This document shows positions 51,945 through 61,299 of a stretch of 64,000 nt of DNA, piece after piece. The stretch covers positions 50,021 through 114,020 of the forward strand of contig JBEKTD010000008.1 of the NCBI GenBank assembly GCA_049516395.1, read 5' to 3'. Numbering within the stretch: the stretch's first letter is position 1; each line of letters opens with the position of its first letter. A program made the position numbers and the translations under genes. A model generated the notes under the pieces. That model made no database searches and was not told where the DNA came from. It was given only the letters and a program-made list of their open reading frames with translations. This stretch comes from Fen-1362 sp049516395. Lineage in GTDB: Bacteria; Planctomycetota; Phycisphaerae; Sedimentisphaerales; Anaerobacaceae.

Positions 51945-53867
51945 ATGCGTAAGGTTATCGCAGGAATTGCAGTGGGGGTATTAATTCTTATGTGTTCGAC
52001 TTTTTCGACTTCGGCTAAGGGGTATCAGAACTTCAAGGTGGCAATCTACGCTCCGGCCCGCGATGTGAACCAGATGGGCGACGCCAACTGGCTGGCGACA
52101 AGCTGGGATGAGATATCGAGGCAGGTTAAGGTCGATAAGATTTATTTAGAGACGAGCCGCAACAATATCCTGGTGGATGTGAATACGGTGTTGGCGGCGA
52201 AGAAATTTTTCGAGGACAAAGGCGTCGAGGTGGCGGGCGGCATTACCTTTACGATGATGGAAAGCAACCGCTTCCAGACGTTTTGTTATACCAAACCCGA
52301 ATCGCGCAAACGGGTGAAGGAAATAGCGGAATATACGGCGAAATTATTTGACGAGATTATTCTCGATGACTTTTTCTTTACCAACTGCAAATGCGAATCG
52401 TGCATCAAAGCCAAGGGCAATCAGAGCTGGTCGGAATTCAGGATTGACCTGATGAAGGGAGCAGCAAGGAACTTAGTTGTGGGGCCTGCCAAGGCGGTAA
52501 ATCCGAAGGTGAAAATGGTAATCAAGTACCCGAACTGGTATGAGCATTTCCAAGGATGCGGGTTCAACCTTGAGGCGGAGCCGAAGATTTTTGACGGGAT
52601 ATACACGGGGACAGAGACGAGAGACCCGGTTTATACGGACCAGCATCTTCAGCAATACGAGGGTTATCTGATATACCGGTATTTCGAGAACATAAAGCCG
52701 GGCGGCAATGGCGGCGGATGGGTTGATACATTCGGGATTCGATATATGGACCGTTACGCGGAGCAATTGTGGCTGACGCTGTTCGCCAAGGCGCCGGAGA
52801 TTACACTTTTCAACTTCAGTGCAATGCTGAGGCCTATACCGCAGGAATATCGTGCTGAGTGGCAAGGAAAACAGACGAGCTTCGATTTTAATGAGATGAT
52901 GAAGCCGATAAAATTAACGGGTTCGACAAGCTCACCGCAGGGTGACGGCACGACGGTTGCGCCAAGCTCAATGGCAAGACCAGCGGGGTATAGTTTAGAG
53001 CTGGTTGATAAATTTTTAGGCAAGCTGGGCAAGCCGGTCGGGGTCAAAAGCTACAAACCATATCATTCGACGGGAGAGGATTTCCTGCACAACTATATTG
53101 GTATGTGCGGGATACCGATGGATTTGATGCCAGAGTTTCCGGCGGAGGCCAACGTGATATTCCTGACCGAGTCGGCGAAGTTTGACAAGGAAATAGTGGC
53201 CAAAATCGAAAAGCAGTTAGTTGACGGCAAGATGGTCATAATCACTTCGGGATTATATAAGGCGTTGCAGGGCAAGGGGATAGAGGACATCGTCGAATTG
53301 AGAATAGGCGATGAAAAAGTACTCGCTAAAAAATTCCAATTCCAGCGCAGATTGGGCCAGGTATGTGAGTCCAAACAGGAGATTATGATTCCGCAGATTA
53401 AATACCTTACCAATGATTCGTGGGAGGAAATTTTCTGTCTGGCCAGCGGCAATGGCTATCCTGTTTTACATTCGGCGGATTACGCCAACAGCCGATTGTA
53501 TGTGCTGACGATTCCCGATAACTACGGGGATTTATACAATCTGCCTGCGGAGGTCCTGACTCAAATCAGGGCCGTGGTGGCAAAAGATATGTATGTCCGG
53601 CTGGACAGCCCCAGCCAGGTTGCGATATTTGTTTACGACAATGACACATTTATCGTCGAGTCGTTCCGCGACGAACCGGTTGACGTGAAGATTGTGGCGG
53701 ACAAGCGAATAAATAAATTGCAGGACATTCTGGCCGGCGAAGAACTCAAAGGCGAAGCGATAGTGACCCAGCCGAGGCGAATGGGACAGCCGGAGCCGGC
53801 GCCCGATAAGATGGCTTTCAAAATGACAATCAAGCCGCATTCTTACCGCGTCTTCAAATGCGAGTAG
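51945..53867 (+). CDS. Large exported TIM-barrel-like protein, putative glycoside hydrolase
   Basis: This 640-residue protein has a signal peptide (VIAGIAVGVLILMCSTFSTSA). The N-terminal half looks like a TIM-barrel enzyme. FFEDKGVEVAGGITFTMM is a strand-loop pair, EIILDDFFFTNCKCESCIKA has an Asp-Asp at the expected active-site strand plus two Cys pairs, and KMVIKYPNWYEHFQG follows. The C-terminal half (from about 400) has a Rossmann-like glutamine-amidotransferase-type stretch and a final beta domain. It may act on a polysaccharide, but I do not recognise a named family. Residues 325-334 are encoded by a palindromic repeat. TGGAG precedes the ATG; a candidate promoter is at 51862. Confidence 0.72.
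   Translation: MRKVIAGIAVGVLILMCSTFSTSAKGYQNFKVAIYAPARDVNQMGDANWLATSWDEISRQVKVDKIYLETSRNNILVDVNTVLAAKKFFEDKGVEVAGGITFTMMESNRFQTFCYTKPESRKRVKEIAEYTAKLFDEIILDDFFFTNCKCESCIKAKGNQSWSEFRIDLMKGAARNLVVGPAKAVNPKVKMVIKYPNWYEHFQGCGFNLEAEPKIFDGIYTGTETRDPVYTDQHLQQYEGYLIYRYFENIKPGGNGGGWVDTFGIRYMDRYAEQLWLTLFAKAPEITLFNFSAMLRPIPQEYRAEWQGKQTSFDFNEMMKPIKLTGSTSSPQGDGTTVAPSSMARPAGYSLELVDKFLGKLGKPVGVKSYKPYHSTGEDFLHNYIGMCGIPMDLMPEFPAEANVIFLTESAKFDKEIVAKIEKQLVDGKMVIITSGLYKALQGKGIEDIVELRIGDEKVLAKKFQFQRRLGQVCESKQEIMIPQIKYLTNDSWEEIFCLASGNGYPVLHSADYANSRLYVLTIPDNYGDLYNLPAEVLTQIRAVVAKDMYVRLDSPSQVAIFVYDNDTFIVESFRDEPVDVKIVADKRINKLQDILAGEELKGEAIVTQPRRMGQPEPAPDKMAFKMTIKPHSYRVFKCE
52919..52946. repeat. Palindromic repeat, family B, inside the exported protein gene
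   Basis: GGGTTCGACAAGCTCACCGC followed by AGGGTGAC is related to the element at 11054-11105 (read as TTCGGCTACGCTCACCACAGG on its other strand). It adds about nine residues (GSTSSPQGD) in frame. Confidence 0.6.
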
Positions 53868-53914
53868 CATTAGAAGCAATAAGAACGAGTTATCTGCTTT
53901 CTAGGATATCGCGC

Positions 53915-54508
53915 CTATTTCGGCACGATAGGGATATAGATATAGACGGGGCGGTTCATCCATTCCCGTGGGGCGTACTGTTCGAAGCAGCAGGCATTTT
54001 TGTCTATTTTGTAACGTGAGCCAGGCAGCCATTCGCCGTAAATATATTGGTATGTCTTGCCCATATCCTGGCTTGCACATTTGAAGACAGCGTATGTCGC
54101 AGCGGGGACATTGCGTGTTACGAGATTGGGGTCCGGTTTGGCGGCACCGCTTTGGACGGACATTCCGGCGAGATAATCAAATGCGTCTTTTTTGTCCGTC
54201 GCGAAAGTGACACCATAAAGCTGCCAGCCGGCGCTGATGGGGCGAAGCTGCGTCCTGTATGGTTCAAAGGCATCCCATATTTTGGTATATGTATCCGGAT
54301 TCTTTTCGTCAGCGGAGGTAATGCGGGTTTGAATGCCCATCAGGGTGAAGGCATCCCTCTCTTTGATATCGTAGTTCATCGCGGCCGGTTTTTCGCCTTT
54401 AGCGGATGTTTTTGGTCCAGCCGAGGCCTTCTGGCTTTCATTGCAGCCCTGTGTCATAATGGAGGCCACTGCTATTATTGCAACGGTAAGATTTCTTATG
54501 GTTCGCAT
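53915..54508 (-). CDS. Lipoprotein with GyrI-like effector-binding domain
   Basis: This 197-residue exported lipoprotein (lipobox MTQGC) has a low-complexity stretch (residues 25-42) and then a GyrI-like/AraC effector-binding domain: MNYDIKERDAFTLMGIQTRI, then AGWQLYGVTFATDKK, VPAATYAVFKCASQDMGK and QYIYGEWLPGSRYKIDK. GyrI-like domains normally bind small hydrophobic ligands inside the cytoplasm, so an exported copy is notable. AAAGGAGAA precedes the ATG. It is transcribed alone between two exported proteins. Confidence 0.85.
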   Translation of the reverse strand: MRTIRNLTVAIIAVASIMTQGCNESQKASAGPKTSAKGEKPAAMNYDIKERDAFTLMGIQTRITSADEKNPDTYTKIWDAFEPYRTQLRPISAGWQLYGVTFATDKKDAFDYLAGMSVQSGAAKPDPNLVTRNVPAATYAVFKCASQDMGKTYQYIYGEWLPGSRYKIDKNACCFEQYAPREWMNRPVYIYIPIVPK

Positions 54509-54622
54509 GCTATTCTCCTTTCAGCAAAATGAAATAAACTGTTTTTTATCAGTGGGGTAATTATAATTGCTACAGAATAGTTTTAGCAAGAGCGAACAAT
54601 ATGTTTTTGAAAGGTAAGGACA

Positions 54623-55666
54623 ATGCGAAGACGGGACGTTTTGGCGTTGCCGATTCTGGCGGCGGTTGGGGGATATAGCTCAAAGATGGTTTCGGCAGAA
54701 TCAGGAAAACCCGTGAAGAACGATTTGGTTGAGAAAGCCAAAATCGCGATGCTTTGTATGCAGCGGGCAAGCTGGGAACAGGGGGTGGCATCGCACGCTA
54801 TGATAGAACTGGGAGAAAAAGACATCATTGTCCTGATGGGTAAGGAGGCCGTTATCCGCAGGAAAGAAGACGGGCGGGTGGCGATGCTCGGAACGGAAAA
54901 CGCGGTAACCGACCCCGGCTCGAATGGGGCTGCGATTTTGTATGCTTACAAGGTTACCGGCGACTCGAAACTGAAAGACGCAGCGGACGCGTTATATACA
55001 TATCTCAAAAAAAGGGCGCCGAGGACTGAAAACGGGGCGATATGTCACGTTACGCCCGGCAAAGAAATATGGAGCGACGCGATGTTTATGACGCCTCCGT
55101 TTTTGGCGCTTATGGGCGATTTCGAGGAGACAATCAGGCAAGTCGATTGTTACCGGGGATTTTTATGGAAAAGCGACAAGAAGCTATTTTCGCATATATG
55201 GGATGACAAGAAAAAGGTTTTCAAGCATGAGGCGTGCTGGGGCGGGGGCAACGGCTGGTGCGCAGCGGGAATGGCGCAGATAATCGATACGCTGCCGAAG
55301 GATAAAGAGGATGACCGCAAAAAGCTGGTTGGTTATACGGAAGAATTATTAGCCGGCTGTATTTCTTTTATGCGGCCCGACGGGCTTTTTCACGACGTGG
55401 TTGACGATACGAATACATTTGTCGAGACCAATTTATCACAGATGTTAGCGTATTCGATTTACAAGGGGGTAAAGTCCGGCTGGCTGAAAGATAGTTACCT
55501 CAAAGCGGCGGACAAGATGCGGGCGGGAGCACACGCCAAGGTTGACGAGTACGGCGCTGTGCAGGGTGCGTGCGGCTCGCCGTTGTTTGACAGGTCGGGA
55601 ACCAGCACCGAGGCGCAGGCGTTTTTACTGATGATGGAAGCGGCACATTCGCGTCTGGCCGGCTGA
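54623..55666 (+). CDS. Exported GH105/GH88-like unsaturated glucuronyl hydrolase
   Basis: This 347-residue protein has a twin-arginine-like leader (MRRRDVLALPILAAVGGYSS), then an (alpha/alpha)6 barrel of the GH88/GH105 type. NGAICHVTPGKEIWSDAMFM contains the catalytic Asp position of YteR-like enzymes, and WGGGNGWCAAGM and MRPDGLFHDVVDDTNTFVE are other conserved segments. These enzymes remove unsaturated uronic acids from oligosaccharides released by pectate or rhamnogalacturonan lyases. That fits the rhamnose genes at 34583-38996. AAGGTAAGGA precedes the ATG. The export signal suggests action outside the cytoplasm. Confidence 0.85.
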   Translation: MRRRDVLALPILAAVGGYSSKMVSAESGKPVKNDLVEKAKIAMLCMQRASWEQGVASHAMIELGEKDIIVLMGKEAVIRRKEDGRVAMLGTENAVTDPGSNGAAILYAYKVTGDSKLKDAADALYTYLKKRAPRTENGAICHVTPGKEIWSDAMFMTPPFLALMGDFEETIRQVDCYRGFLWKSDKKLFSHIWDDKKKVFKHEACWGGGNGWCAAGMAQIIDTLPKDKEDDRKKLVGYTEELLAGCISFMRPDGLFHDVVDDTNTFVETNLSQMLAYSIYKGVKSGWLKDSYLKAADKMRAGAHAKVDEYGAVQGACGSPLFDRSGTSTEAQAFLLMMEAAHSRLAG

Positions 55667-55700
55667 TAATGTTGAACAAAGCCCCGTGTAAATATGAAAG

Positions 55701-55729
55701 TTGACAAGATGGGAGAGCGGTGATAGTTT
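55701..55729 (+). promoter_or_regulatory. Promoter copy 1 (TTGACA-N17-TAGTTT)
   Basis: TTGACA at 55701-55706 and TAGTTT at 55724-55729 are spaced by 17 bases. The spacer ends GAGAGCGGTGA, shared almost exactly with the copy at 56880. It lies 47 bases before the start codon of the gene at 55776. Confidence 0.6.
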
Positions 55730-55775
55730 TGTTGGAATAATGGGTGGAATGAAAAAAGGAAAAGGAGATAAAGCA

Positions 55776-56570
55776 ATGTACGGGAATAATTTTAGTTCGT
55801 TGGCAAAGATAACAACTATTATTGTCTGTATAATGGCCTCAAAAGGCTATTCCACAGACCCGAACGTATCACTTGAACTAAATCTTGAGCGGATTATCTC
55901 TCAAGACAAAGGCAGAGGAACTGATGCTCAAAAACTGGAAGATAAATGTCTCGACCTGCTTAAAGACCATAATTCACCGGAAGATAAGGGGAAAATCTAT
56001 GCGAAAATCGCATCAATGTATGCCGACGCGGGGTATTCGTCACCGAATGACATACGAATAACAAAAACGGCTGAATATTGCAGAAAAGCTTTGAAACAAC
56101 CCCTCGATACTATTACAGCTTGTGAGACGTATACTCGCTTAAGCAGCTCCCAGATAGCTCCATACTATGAACGCCCGGCTGAGGAATTTGCGAAAGCAAG
56201 GAAAGAGGCAATAGTAACATGTTTAACAGGCCTCAAACTCGTCCTCGATAATAATGCACCAAAAGAACGGAAAGAACCACCGGGAGTATTCAAGTATGAA
56301 GTTAATCCGAATAGTCCCGGCTATGAAAATGTGGTTAAAGAACACGAACGGCAAATTGCAACACGTAAAAAAGCGGGGTTTGATCTAAAACTTTATATTC
56401 TCCGCCAAACATTGATTGATATTTGCGCTACTCTTTATTCTTCTAAACCTCCTTATGATACAGACGAATTGGAAAAATTCGCACGTGACATACTCAATGG
56501 CCACGACGACGCTATCGATGAAATAATGTCAAAAGTGCGCGAACGAAATTCGCAGCAAGGGCATAAATAA
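55776..56570 (+). CDS. Exported hypothetical protein, helical
   Basis: This 264-residue protein starts at the ATG at 55776, with AAAGGAG upstream; the longer open frame begins inside the promoter. A signal peptide (ITTIIVCIMASKGYSTD) is followed by about 230 mostly helical residues with TPR-like character, for example KGKIYAKIASMYADAGYSS and DIRITKTAEYCRKALKQP. No catalytic motif is visible and no family is recognised. It shares a promoter type with the SH3 protein at 57004, so the two may respond to the same signal. Codon use is AT-richer than in neighbouring genes, a possible sign of recent acquisition. Confidence 0.65.
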   Translation: MYGNNFSSLAKITTIIVCIMASKGYSTDPNVSLELNLERIISQDKGRGTDAQKLEDKCLDLLKDHNSPEDKGKIYAKIASMYADAGYSSPNDIRITKTAEYCRKALKQPLDTITACETYTRLSSSQIAPYYERPAEEFAKARKEAIVTCLTGLKLVLDNNAPKERKEPPGVFKYEVNPNSPGYENVVKEHERQIATRKKAGFDLKLYILRQTLIDICATLYSSKPPYDTDELEKFARDILNGHDDAIDEIMSKVRERNSQQGHK

Positions 56571-56879
56571 GGGAAAAATGTTCTTCGGGGCAGGTCATCG
56601 TATTGTCCATGTTATCTGCTTACAGCGAACAAGCAGAATATTTGCCGTCGGCTGTTTTACGGGCCAATTATTATTATGGCTTTGCTCTTAACAACGATTG
56701 TTTATGATGCCTGCGGGGAGATTGTATTTTAGCCATTATTTGAGAGTCGCGTTCTTTTTTGCGACGGTTTTGGCGTATCTGTCGGTTTTAAGCCCTTATT
56801 TTTTCCGCGGGTAAACGATATTTTCCCAGTGTTCGAAGAAAAGCCACCAAAGTCATATCAAAAGAGCGGCACAAAATAG
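56571..56879. other. Intergenic region with no recognised gene
   Basis: About 310 bases between the helical protein and promoter copy 2. I see no gene, palindrome family or terminator of note. Confidence 0.4.
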
Positions 56880-56908
56880 TTGACAAGGGAGGGCAGCGGT
56901 GATAGTTT
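56880..56908 (+). promoter_or_regulatory. Promoter copy 2 (TTGACA-N17-TAGTTT)
   Basis: TTGACA at 56880-56885 and TAGTTT at 56903-56908 are spaced by 17 bases, with AGCGGTGA before the -10 element as in copy 1. It lies 95 bases before the start codon at 57004. Confidence 0.6.
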
Positions 56909-57003
56909 TGTGAACGGTAAAAGTTTGTGGCCCTGTTGGTGTGAAGGATTATGTGGGGCGGTAGGCGTTTATGGAGAAAAACCTTTTGTTAGGAGGTCGA
57001 AGA

Positions 57004-58272
57004 ATGGAATCTTATCTGAGATTTTCAATTATTGTTCTTGTGGCGGCGATTTGTCTGCCTGCTATTGCGTCACGGCCGGCTAATACCGCCCAGGTGGATG
57101 CGGTTCCGGCGGCAGAGGCGAATGCCCTGAACCTGCCTGCGTTTCCGTTTCTGGCGGAGATAACAAGCGACGACGTGTATATTCGGTCAGGCCCGGGCAC
57201 CCAGTATTATAATTGCGGCAAGGCCAGGAAAGACGACAAGGTCAAGGTCGTCGGCAACAAGTTCAGCTGGCTTCAGGTAGTACCGCCAGCTGGCAGTTAT
57301 TCCTGGATTTCAAAGCAATATGTCCAGATTGACCCGCAGAATAATACGAGCGGGACGGTCATCGGTGAAGCGGTTCGCGTTTACGCCGGGTCGGACGAGG
57401 TTCAGCCGATGCACTCGACGTCGATGCAGGTAAAGCTCAACAAGGGCGATAAAATAACCATAGTCGGCGAGGAAAAAGACGGTTACTGCAAGATAGCCCC
57501 TCCTGAGGGAGCATATTTGTGGGTAAGCAGCCAGAATGCCAAACCTCTTGGAACGCTGATGGCTCCGACCCCTGCAGCGCCGACGACGACCACGACATCG
57601 ACAATGCCGGCGACCGCGCATCCTATGCCGGCGTCGCCTTTCCCGACGAACCCAGGCGAGCTAAAAACGCCGGTTTCTTCACCAAATGAGCCGAATACGC
57701 CTTCGCCGACTCCTGTTGTTACAATAGAAGAGCAAAGAATGGGTGAGGTGCATGCCCTCAAAGAAAAAGTTGAGGCGGAGCGTGCAAAACCGGCAGCAGA
57801 CCAGAACTTCGCTGAGCTGAAGAAGGCGATTGCCGTTATTGCGGGCGACAAACAAAGCCCCAGGGCGGCACGCAGCGCGGCTGGATTATTGAAGACGATT
57901 GAGAAGTACGAGCTTTCGCTGGAAGTCGCCGACGCGATAAAGGTTCAGGAAGACCAGTTCACCCAAACCCAGCAAAAAATAGAAGGCGCAAAGAACGAAG
58001 GGCTTTCGAAGATTGACGACAAGGGCATATTCGCGGCCATAGGCACGCTTAAGGAATCGCCCCTGTTCGCAGAGACGCCCGGCGCAAAGTATTACAAGGT
58101 TGTTGACGGGAATGGCAAGACACTATGTTACGCCAGGCCTGTCGGCGCTGCTGCGGATGCGGATTTGAGCAAATTCGTTGATAAAAAAGTCGGGCTTGTC
58201 GGGACAATCGAGGCGAATGCCGAGTTGGGCGAGGCGGTAGTGCTCTTCACAAATATACTGGAAATCCAGTAA
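57004..58272 (+). CDS. Exported protein with two SH3b domains
   Basis: This 422-residue protein begins at the ATG at 57004, with AGGAGG seven bases upstream. A signal peptide precedes two bacterial SH3 domains: DDVYIRSGPGTQYYNCGKAR and AVRVYAGSDEVQPMHSTSMQ. A linker rich in Thr, Pro and Ala (TTTTTSTMPATAHPMPASPF) and a C-terminal helical and beta region with VGLVGTIEANAELGEAVVLF follow. SH3b domains bind peptidoglycan peptides, so it is probably a cell-wall-associated protein. The C-terminal domain is not recognised. It is transcribed from promoter copy 2. Confidence 0.82.
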   Translation: MESYLRFSIIVLVAAICLPAIASRPANTAQVDAVPAAEANALNLPAFPFLAEITSDDVYIRSGPGTQYYNCGKARKDDKVKVVGNKFSWLQVVPPAGSYSWISKQYVQIDPQNNTSGTVIGEAVRVYAGSDEVQPMHSTSMQVKLNKGDKITIVGEEKDGYCKIAPPEGAYLWVSSQNAKPLGTLMAPTPAAPTTTTTSTMPATAHPMPASPFPTNPGELKTPVSSPNEPNTPSPTPVVTIEEQRMGEVHALKEKVEAERAKPAADQNFAELKKAIAVIAGDKQSPRAARSAAGLLKTIEKYELSLEVADAIKVQEDQFTQTQQKIEGAKNEGLSKIDDKGIFAAIGTLKESPLFAETPGAKYYKVVDGNGKTLCYARPVGAAADADLSKFVDKKVGLVGTIEANAELGEAVVLFTNILEIQ

Positions 58273-58289
58273 AAAACCGTAATAAAAAA

Positions 58290-58334
58290 GGGAGACACGG
58301 CGATTTTATAATCGTTTTTTGTCACCCGTCTCCC
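58290..58334 (+). terminator. Probable terminator after the SH3 protein gene
   Basis: An outer stem GGGAGAC / GTCTCCC encloses an inner hairpin CGATT-TTAT-AATCG followed by six or seven T (58314-58320). The composite fold makes the exact stop uncertain. Confidence 0.55.
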
Positions 58335-58610
58335 TGCTGCATCGTGTCTATTTTTCCCGTTTTAACGGGGTCGGCGGATATCGCCTGGTTGCACGTGCAA
58401 CAACATTATGGTAGCAAAAATGCCCTGCCAAGTCAAGCAAAACCTGCATCAAAAGGTGTTGTTTGCGCAGAGGAGAAGGTTTTAGAGGGGGAAATAATAT
58501 CTGAAGAAGCAAATTAATGCCGGGCTGTTTTTGGTTGTAAAAAACAAGACCATTCTTTATACTTGTGCAACTTAGAAAAAAACGTTGGTTAGCATTTTCG
58601 GAGCAACAAA

Positions 58611-60890
58611 ATGACTTTGATGGTATGGTTTCGCAGGCACAACCGCAAAATAATGGCCTTTGTAGTCATTGCGCTGATGATTGTTTTTACAATCGAGCCG
58701 CTGATGAATTACTTCAGCTCGGCAAGAACGGGCGAGGGAAAGACAATCGCCTATTACGGCAACGGCAAGAAGATAACCAGGCAGGACGTTGCTTCGGCTA
58801 ATCAGCAGATAGAGGCGTTAAAGGCGCTGGGCCTGGAATCAGTGCTTAGGCCTGCGGACCCGCGTCAAAGGTCTTCGCAGGATATGAGGTCAATTTTACT
58901 TGGGGAATTGATTTTCCCGGAGCGTTCCGCCGCCGTCGAATCAATCAGCCGGATAAAGCAAATTGCCACGATGGACGATTACGGCGTGTCGGATAATCAG
59001 ATAAATGAAATTTACGCCAAGCAATATCCTCCCAGCATATACTGGATTTTACTGACAAAGGAAGCTCATGAAGCCGGGATAAAGACATCGATGGAGCGAG
59101 CGAAAGAGCAACTCGAGGTGCTTATACCGCGGATATTTCAGGGAAGGACCTATAGCCAGATTATCAGCGCGATAGAAAAACAATACCGGCTTTCCGAAGA
59201 GCAGGTGCTTGAGGCATTTGCTGATATGAGTTCGATTGTCAATTACTGTGGCGTGGTATGCTTGACGGAGAGTACAACCATACCACAGATTATCCACCAG
59301 ACAAACATTCACCGGGAAACGCTTGACGTAAATTACGTTGTGTTTGAGGCAAGCACGTTCAAGGATGAGTCGTTCAAGCCGGAAGCGAGTAAGGTTGCGG
59401 AACAGTTCGACAAATATAAATGGTATTTCGCCGGCGAGCCGAACAAGGATAATCCGTACGGTTTTGGCTATAAGCTTCCCGAGCGGGTTTGTTTTGAGTA
59501 TATAACCGTTCGGCTGGATGATGTTGCCGCGACGATTAAGCCATTAACACAGCAGGAAACCGAAGATTATTACCAGCAACATTCATCACAGCCGCCTATT
59601 GCATACAGGGATTATTCGGATCCGAACGACCCCAATTCCGAGTTAGTAGTGAAAATCCACAGCTACGCAGAAGTAGCGTCGCAGATATCGAAACGGCTTT
59701 ACCAGGAGAGGGTCGATTTAAAAGCTGAAAAGATATTAGCCGACGCCAAGTCGCTTACTGAGATTAATTTGTCCGAGATGGATGCTGAAAAGGGAAAACT
59801 GACAGACGAGCAGTTCAACAAGGCGGCCGTTGATTATACGAAAGTGGCGGCGGAATTGACTGAAAAACACAAAGTACAAGTTTACGCCGGCAGGACGGGC
59901 TTGTTGAGCGTGTCTGATATTCAGAGCGATAAGAATCTTAGCTCGCTTTACACTGGCGGGGCCGGGGTGGCAGAGGCCTCACTTGTGCGAGTGCTGTTCG
60001 CGATAGAGCAGTTGAAGGTCAGCGAGCTTGGCCCGATGGATATTAAGGCACCGCGACTTTATGAAAATATTGGCCCGTTGAAGGACGCACAGGAAATGAG
60101 CGCAGATGGTTACAAAGGCAAAAATATGATGCTGGTGCGGATTGTCGCGGCTGAAAAGGCCGCCGAACCGAAAAATATAGATGAAAGGATTGACAGACAC
60201 GGCATACAATTTGAACAGAATAGCTTGGAACATGCGGATTCGAACACTATAAGAGAACTTATAACCGATGACCTTAAACTGCTCGCGGTGATGGATAAGA
60301 CCAAAACCAAAGTGCAAGAGTTTGTTACATTGACGACAACGGCCGGGTGGAAGGCAGCAATCGAACGGTTTAACACGCTTTACGGCAAAAACGCGGGCGA
60401 TTCCAATACGATACCGGTTAAGAACCGGACTTTCGCATTGAACAAACGAAGCGGACTTCGCAGGGTAGATACTCAGGAGATTGAGAGGGTAAAGGCCCGT
60501 TCTCAGGGCAATCCGATGGCCAGAATAATTCTCGACAGGACGATACGGGAAGAGTTGCTTATGGACAAGGTATTCGCCCTTATACCCCAGGACAGTAATA
60601 CGCTGGCCAAACAGGGGGAAATCATGGAGTTCAAACCGGGAATGTGCTACTACTGCATCGAGAGCGCGAATATTCACCGGCTTTATCAGGAAATATTTGA
60701 TGTTACCAAGGCATCGGAGGTCGTCAGGAACGAATACGCTGATTCTCAGGCGCTGGCTATATCGTATTACAACCCCAAAAACATAGTTACTCGTATGAAG
60801 TATGTTCAAATAAAAGAGCAGCAGGATGCGAACTCGCCGAAGGCCGAGCCGAATGCGGTTCCTGCTGATATTAATCGAGCGGGTAAATAA
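58611..60890 (+). CDS. Membrane-anchored SurA/PpiD-like chaperone protein
   Basis: This 759-residue protein has one N-terminal membrane helix (KIMAFVVIALMIVFTIEPLM) and a large extracytoplasmic helical region. The early stretch (ITRQDVASANQQIEALKALG) resembles the SurA_N/PpiD arrangement, which holds nascent outer-membrane proteins. I see no rotamase (parvulin) domain: the usual HILV motif and its partner residues are absent. The C-terminal part has long coiled-coil-like helices. GGAG precedes the ATG. It forms an operon with the two small membrane proteins at 60893 and 61300. A chaperone role is inferred from the N-terminal similarity. Confidence 0.72.
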   Translation: MTLMVWFRRHNRKIMAFVVIALMIVFTIEPLMNYFSSARTGEGKTIAYYGNGKKITRQDVASANQQIEALKALGLESVLRPADPRQRSSQDMRSILLGELIFPERSAAVESISRIKQIATMDDYGVSDNQINEIYAKQYPPSIYWILLTKEAHEAGIKTSMERAKEQLEVLIPRIFQGRTYSQIISAIEKQYRLSEEQVLEAFADMSSIVNYCGVVCLTESTTIPQIIHQTNIHRETLDVNYVVFEASTFKDESFKPEASKVAEQFDKYKWYFAGEPNKDNPYGFGYKLPERVCFEYITVRLDDVAATIKPLTQQETEDYYQQHSSQPPIAYRDYSDPNDPNSELVVKIHSYAEVASQISKRLYQERVDLKAEKILADAKSLTEINLSEMDAEKGKLTDEQFNKAAVDYTKVAAELTEKHKVQVYAGRTGLLSVSDIQSDKNLSSLYTGGAGVAEASLVRVLFAIEQLKVSELGPMDIKAPRLYENIGPLKDAQEMSADGYKGKNMMLVRIVAAEKAAEPKNIDERIDRHGIQFEQNSLEHADSNTIRELITDDLKLLAVMDKTKTKVQEFVTLTTTAGWKAAIERFNTLYGKNAGDSNTIPVKNRTFALNKRSGLRRVDTQEIERVKARSQGNPMARIILDRTIREELLMDKVFALIPQDSNTLAKQGEIMEFKPGMCYYCIESANIHRLYQEIFDVTKASEVVRNEYADSQALAISYYNPKNIVTRMKYVQIKEQQDANSPKAEPNAVPADINRAGK

Positions 60891-60892
60891 CG

Positions 60893-61297
60893 GTGTCATA
60901 TCATAAAACAGAGGAAAATCCCTGGCCGCTGATGTTTCTGGTGGCGCTGACGGGATGGTTTTTGCCTGGCGGCGGATACCTCGTGCTTAAAGAGACGAGC
61001 CGCGCGCTGATAATATTTGTAACGATAGTCGCGATTTTTATGGCGGGTCTGTATATCGGCTCGATAGGCGTGGTTGACCCAATCGGAGCCAGGTTGTGGT
61101 ATATGGTTCAGATGGCCAACTCACCGCTGGTGGCGATTATCGGGTCTTATACCAAGGGCGGTGGCTTCCCGGTTTTTGGCAGGCCTAATGAAATGGGCCA
61201 GATATATACCAGCGCTTCGGGCCTGCTTAACCTGCTCTGTATAGTCAATTCGGTATATATGGCATATCTCCGCAAGACGCAGAATGAGGAGCAATAA
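60893..61297 (+). CDS. Small membrane protein, DUF6677-like
   Basis: This 134-residue protein has three or four hydrophobic helices (FLVALTGWFLPGGGYLVLK and IIFVTIVAIFMAGLYIG among them). The GWFLPGGGY motif near the start and the later PVFGRPNEMGQIYTSASGLL are what I associate with a Planctomycete-specific DUF6677 family. The start is GTG at 60893, two bases after the preceding stop, so translation is probably coupled. No function is known to me. Confidence 0.8.
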   Translation: MSYHKTEENPWPLMFLVALTGWFLPGGGYLVLKETSRALIIFVTIVAIFMAGLYIGSIGVVDPIGARLWYMVQMANSPLVAIIGSYTKGGGFPVFGRPNEMGQIYTSASGLLNLLCIVNSVYMAYLRKTQNEEQ

Positions 61298-61299
61298 AT

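Noticed and set aside
59979..60899. A 306-residue open frame on the minus strand
   Set aside because: It is antisense to the SurA/PpiD-like gene and has no recognisable domain or promoter.
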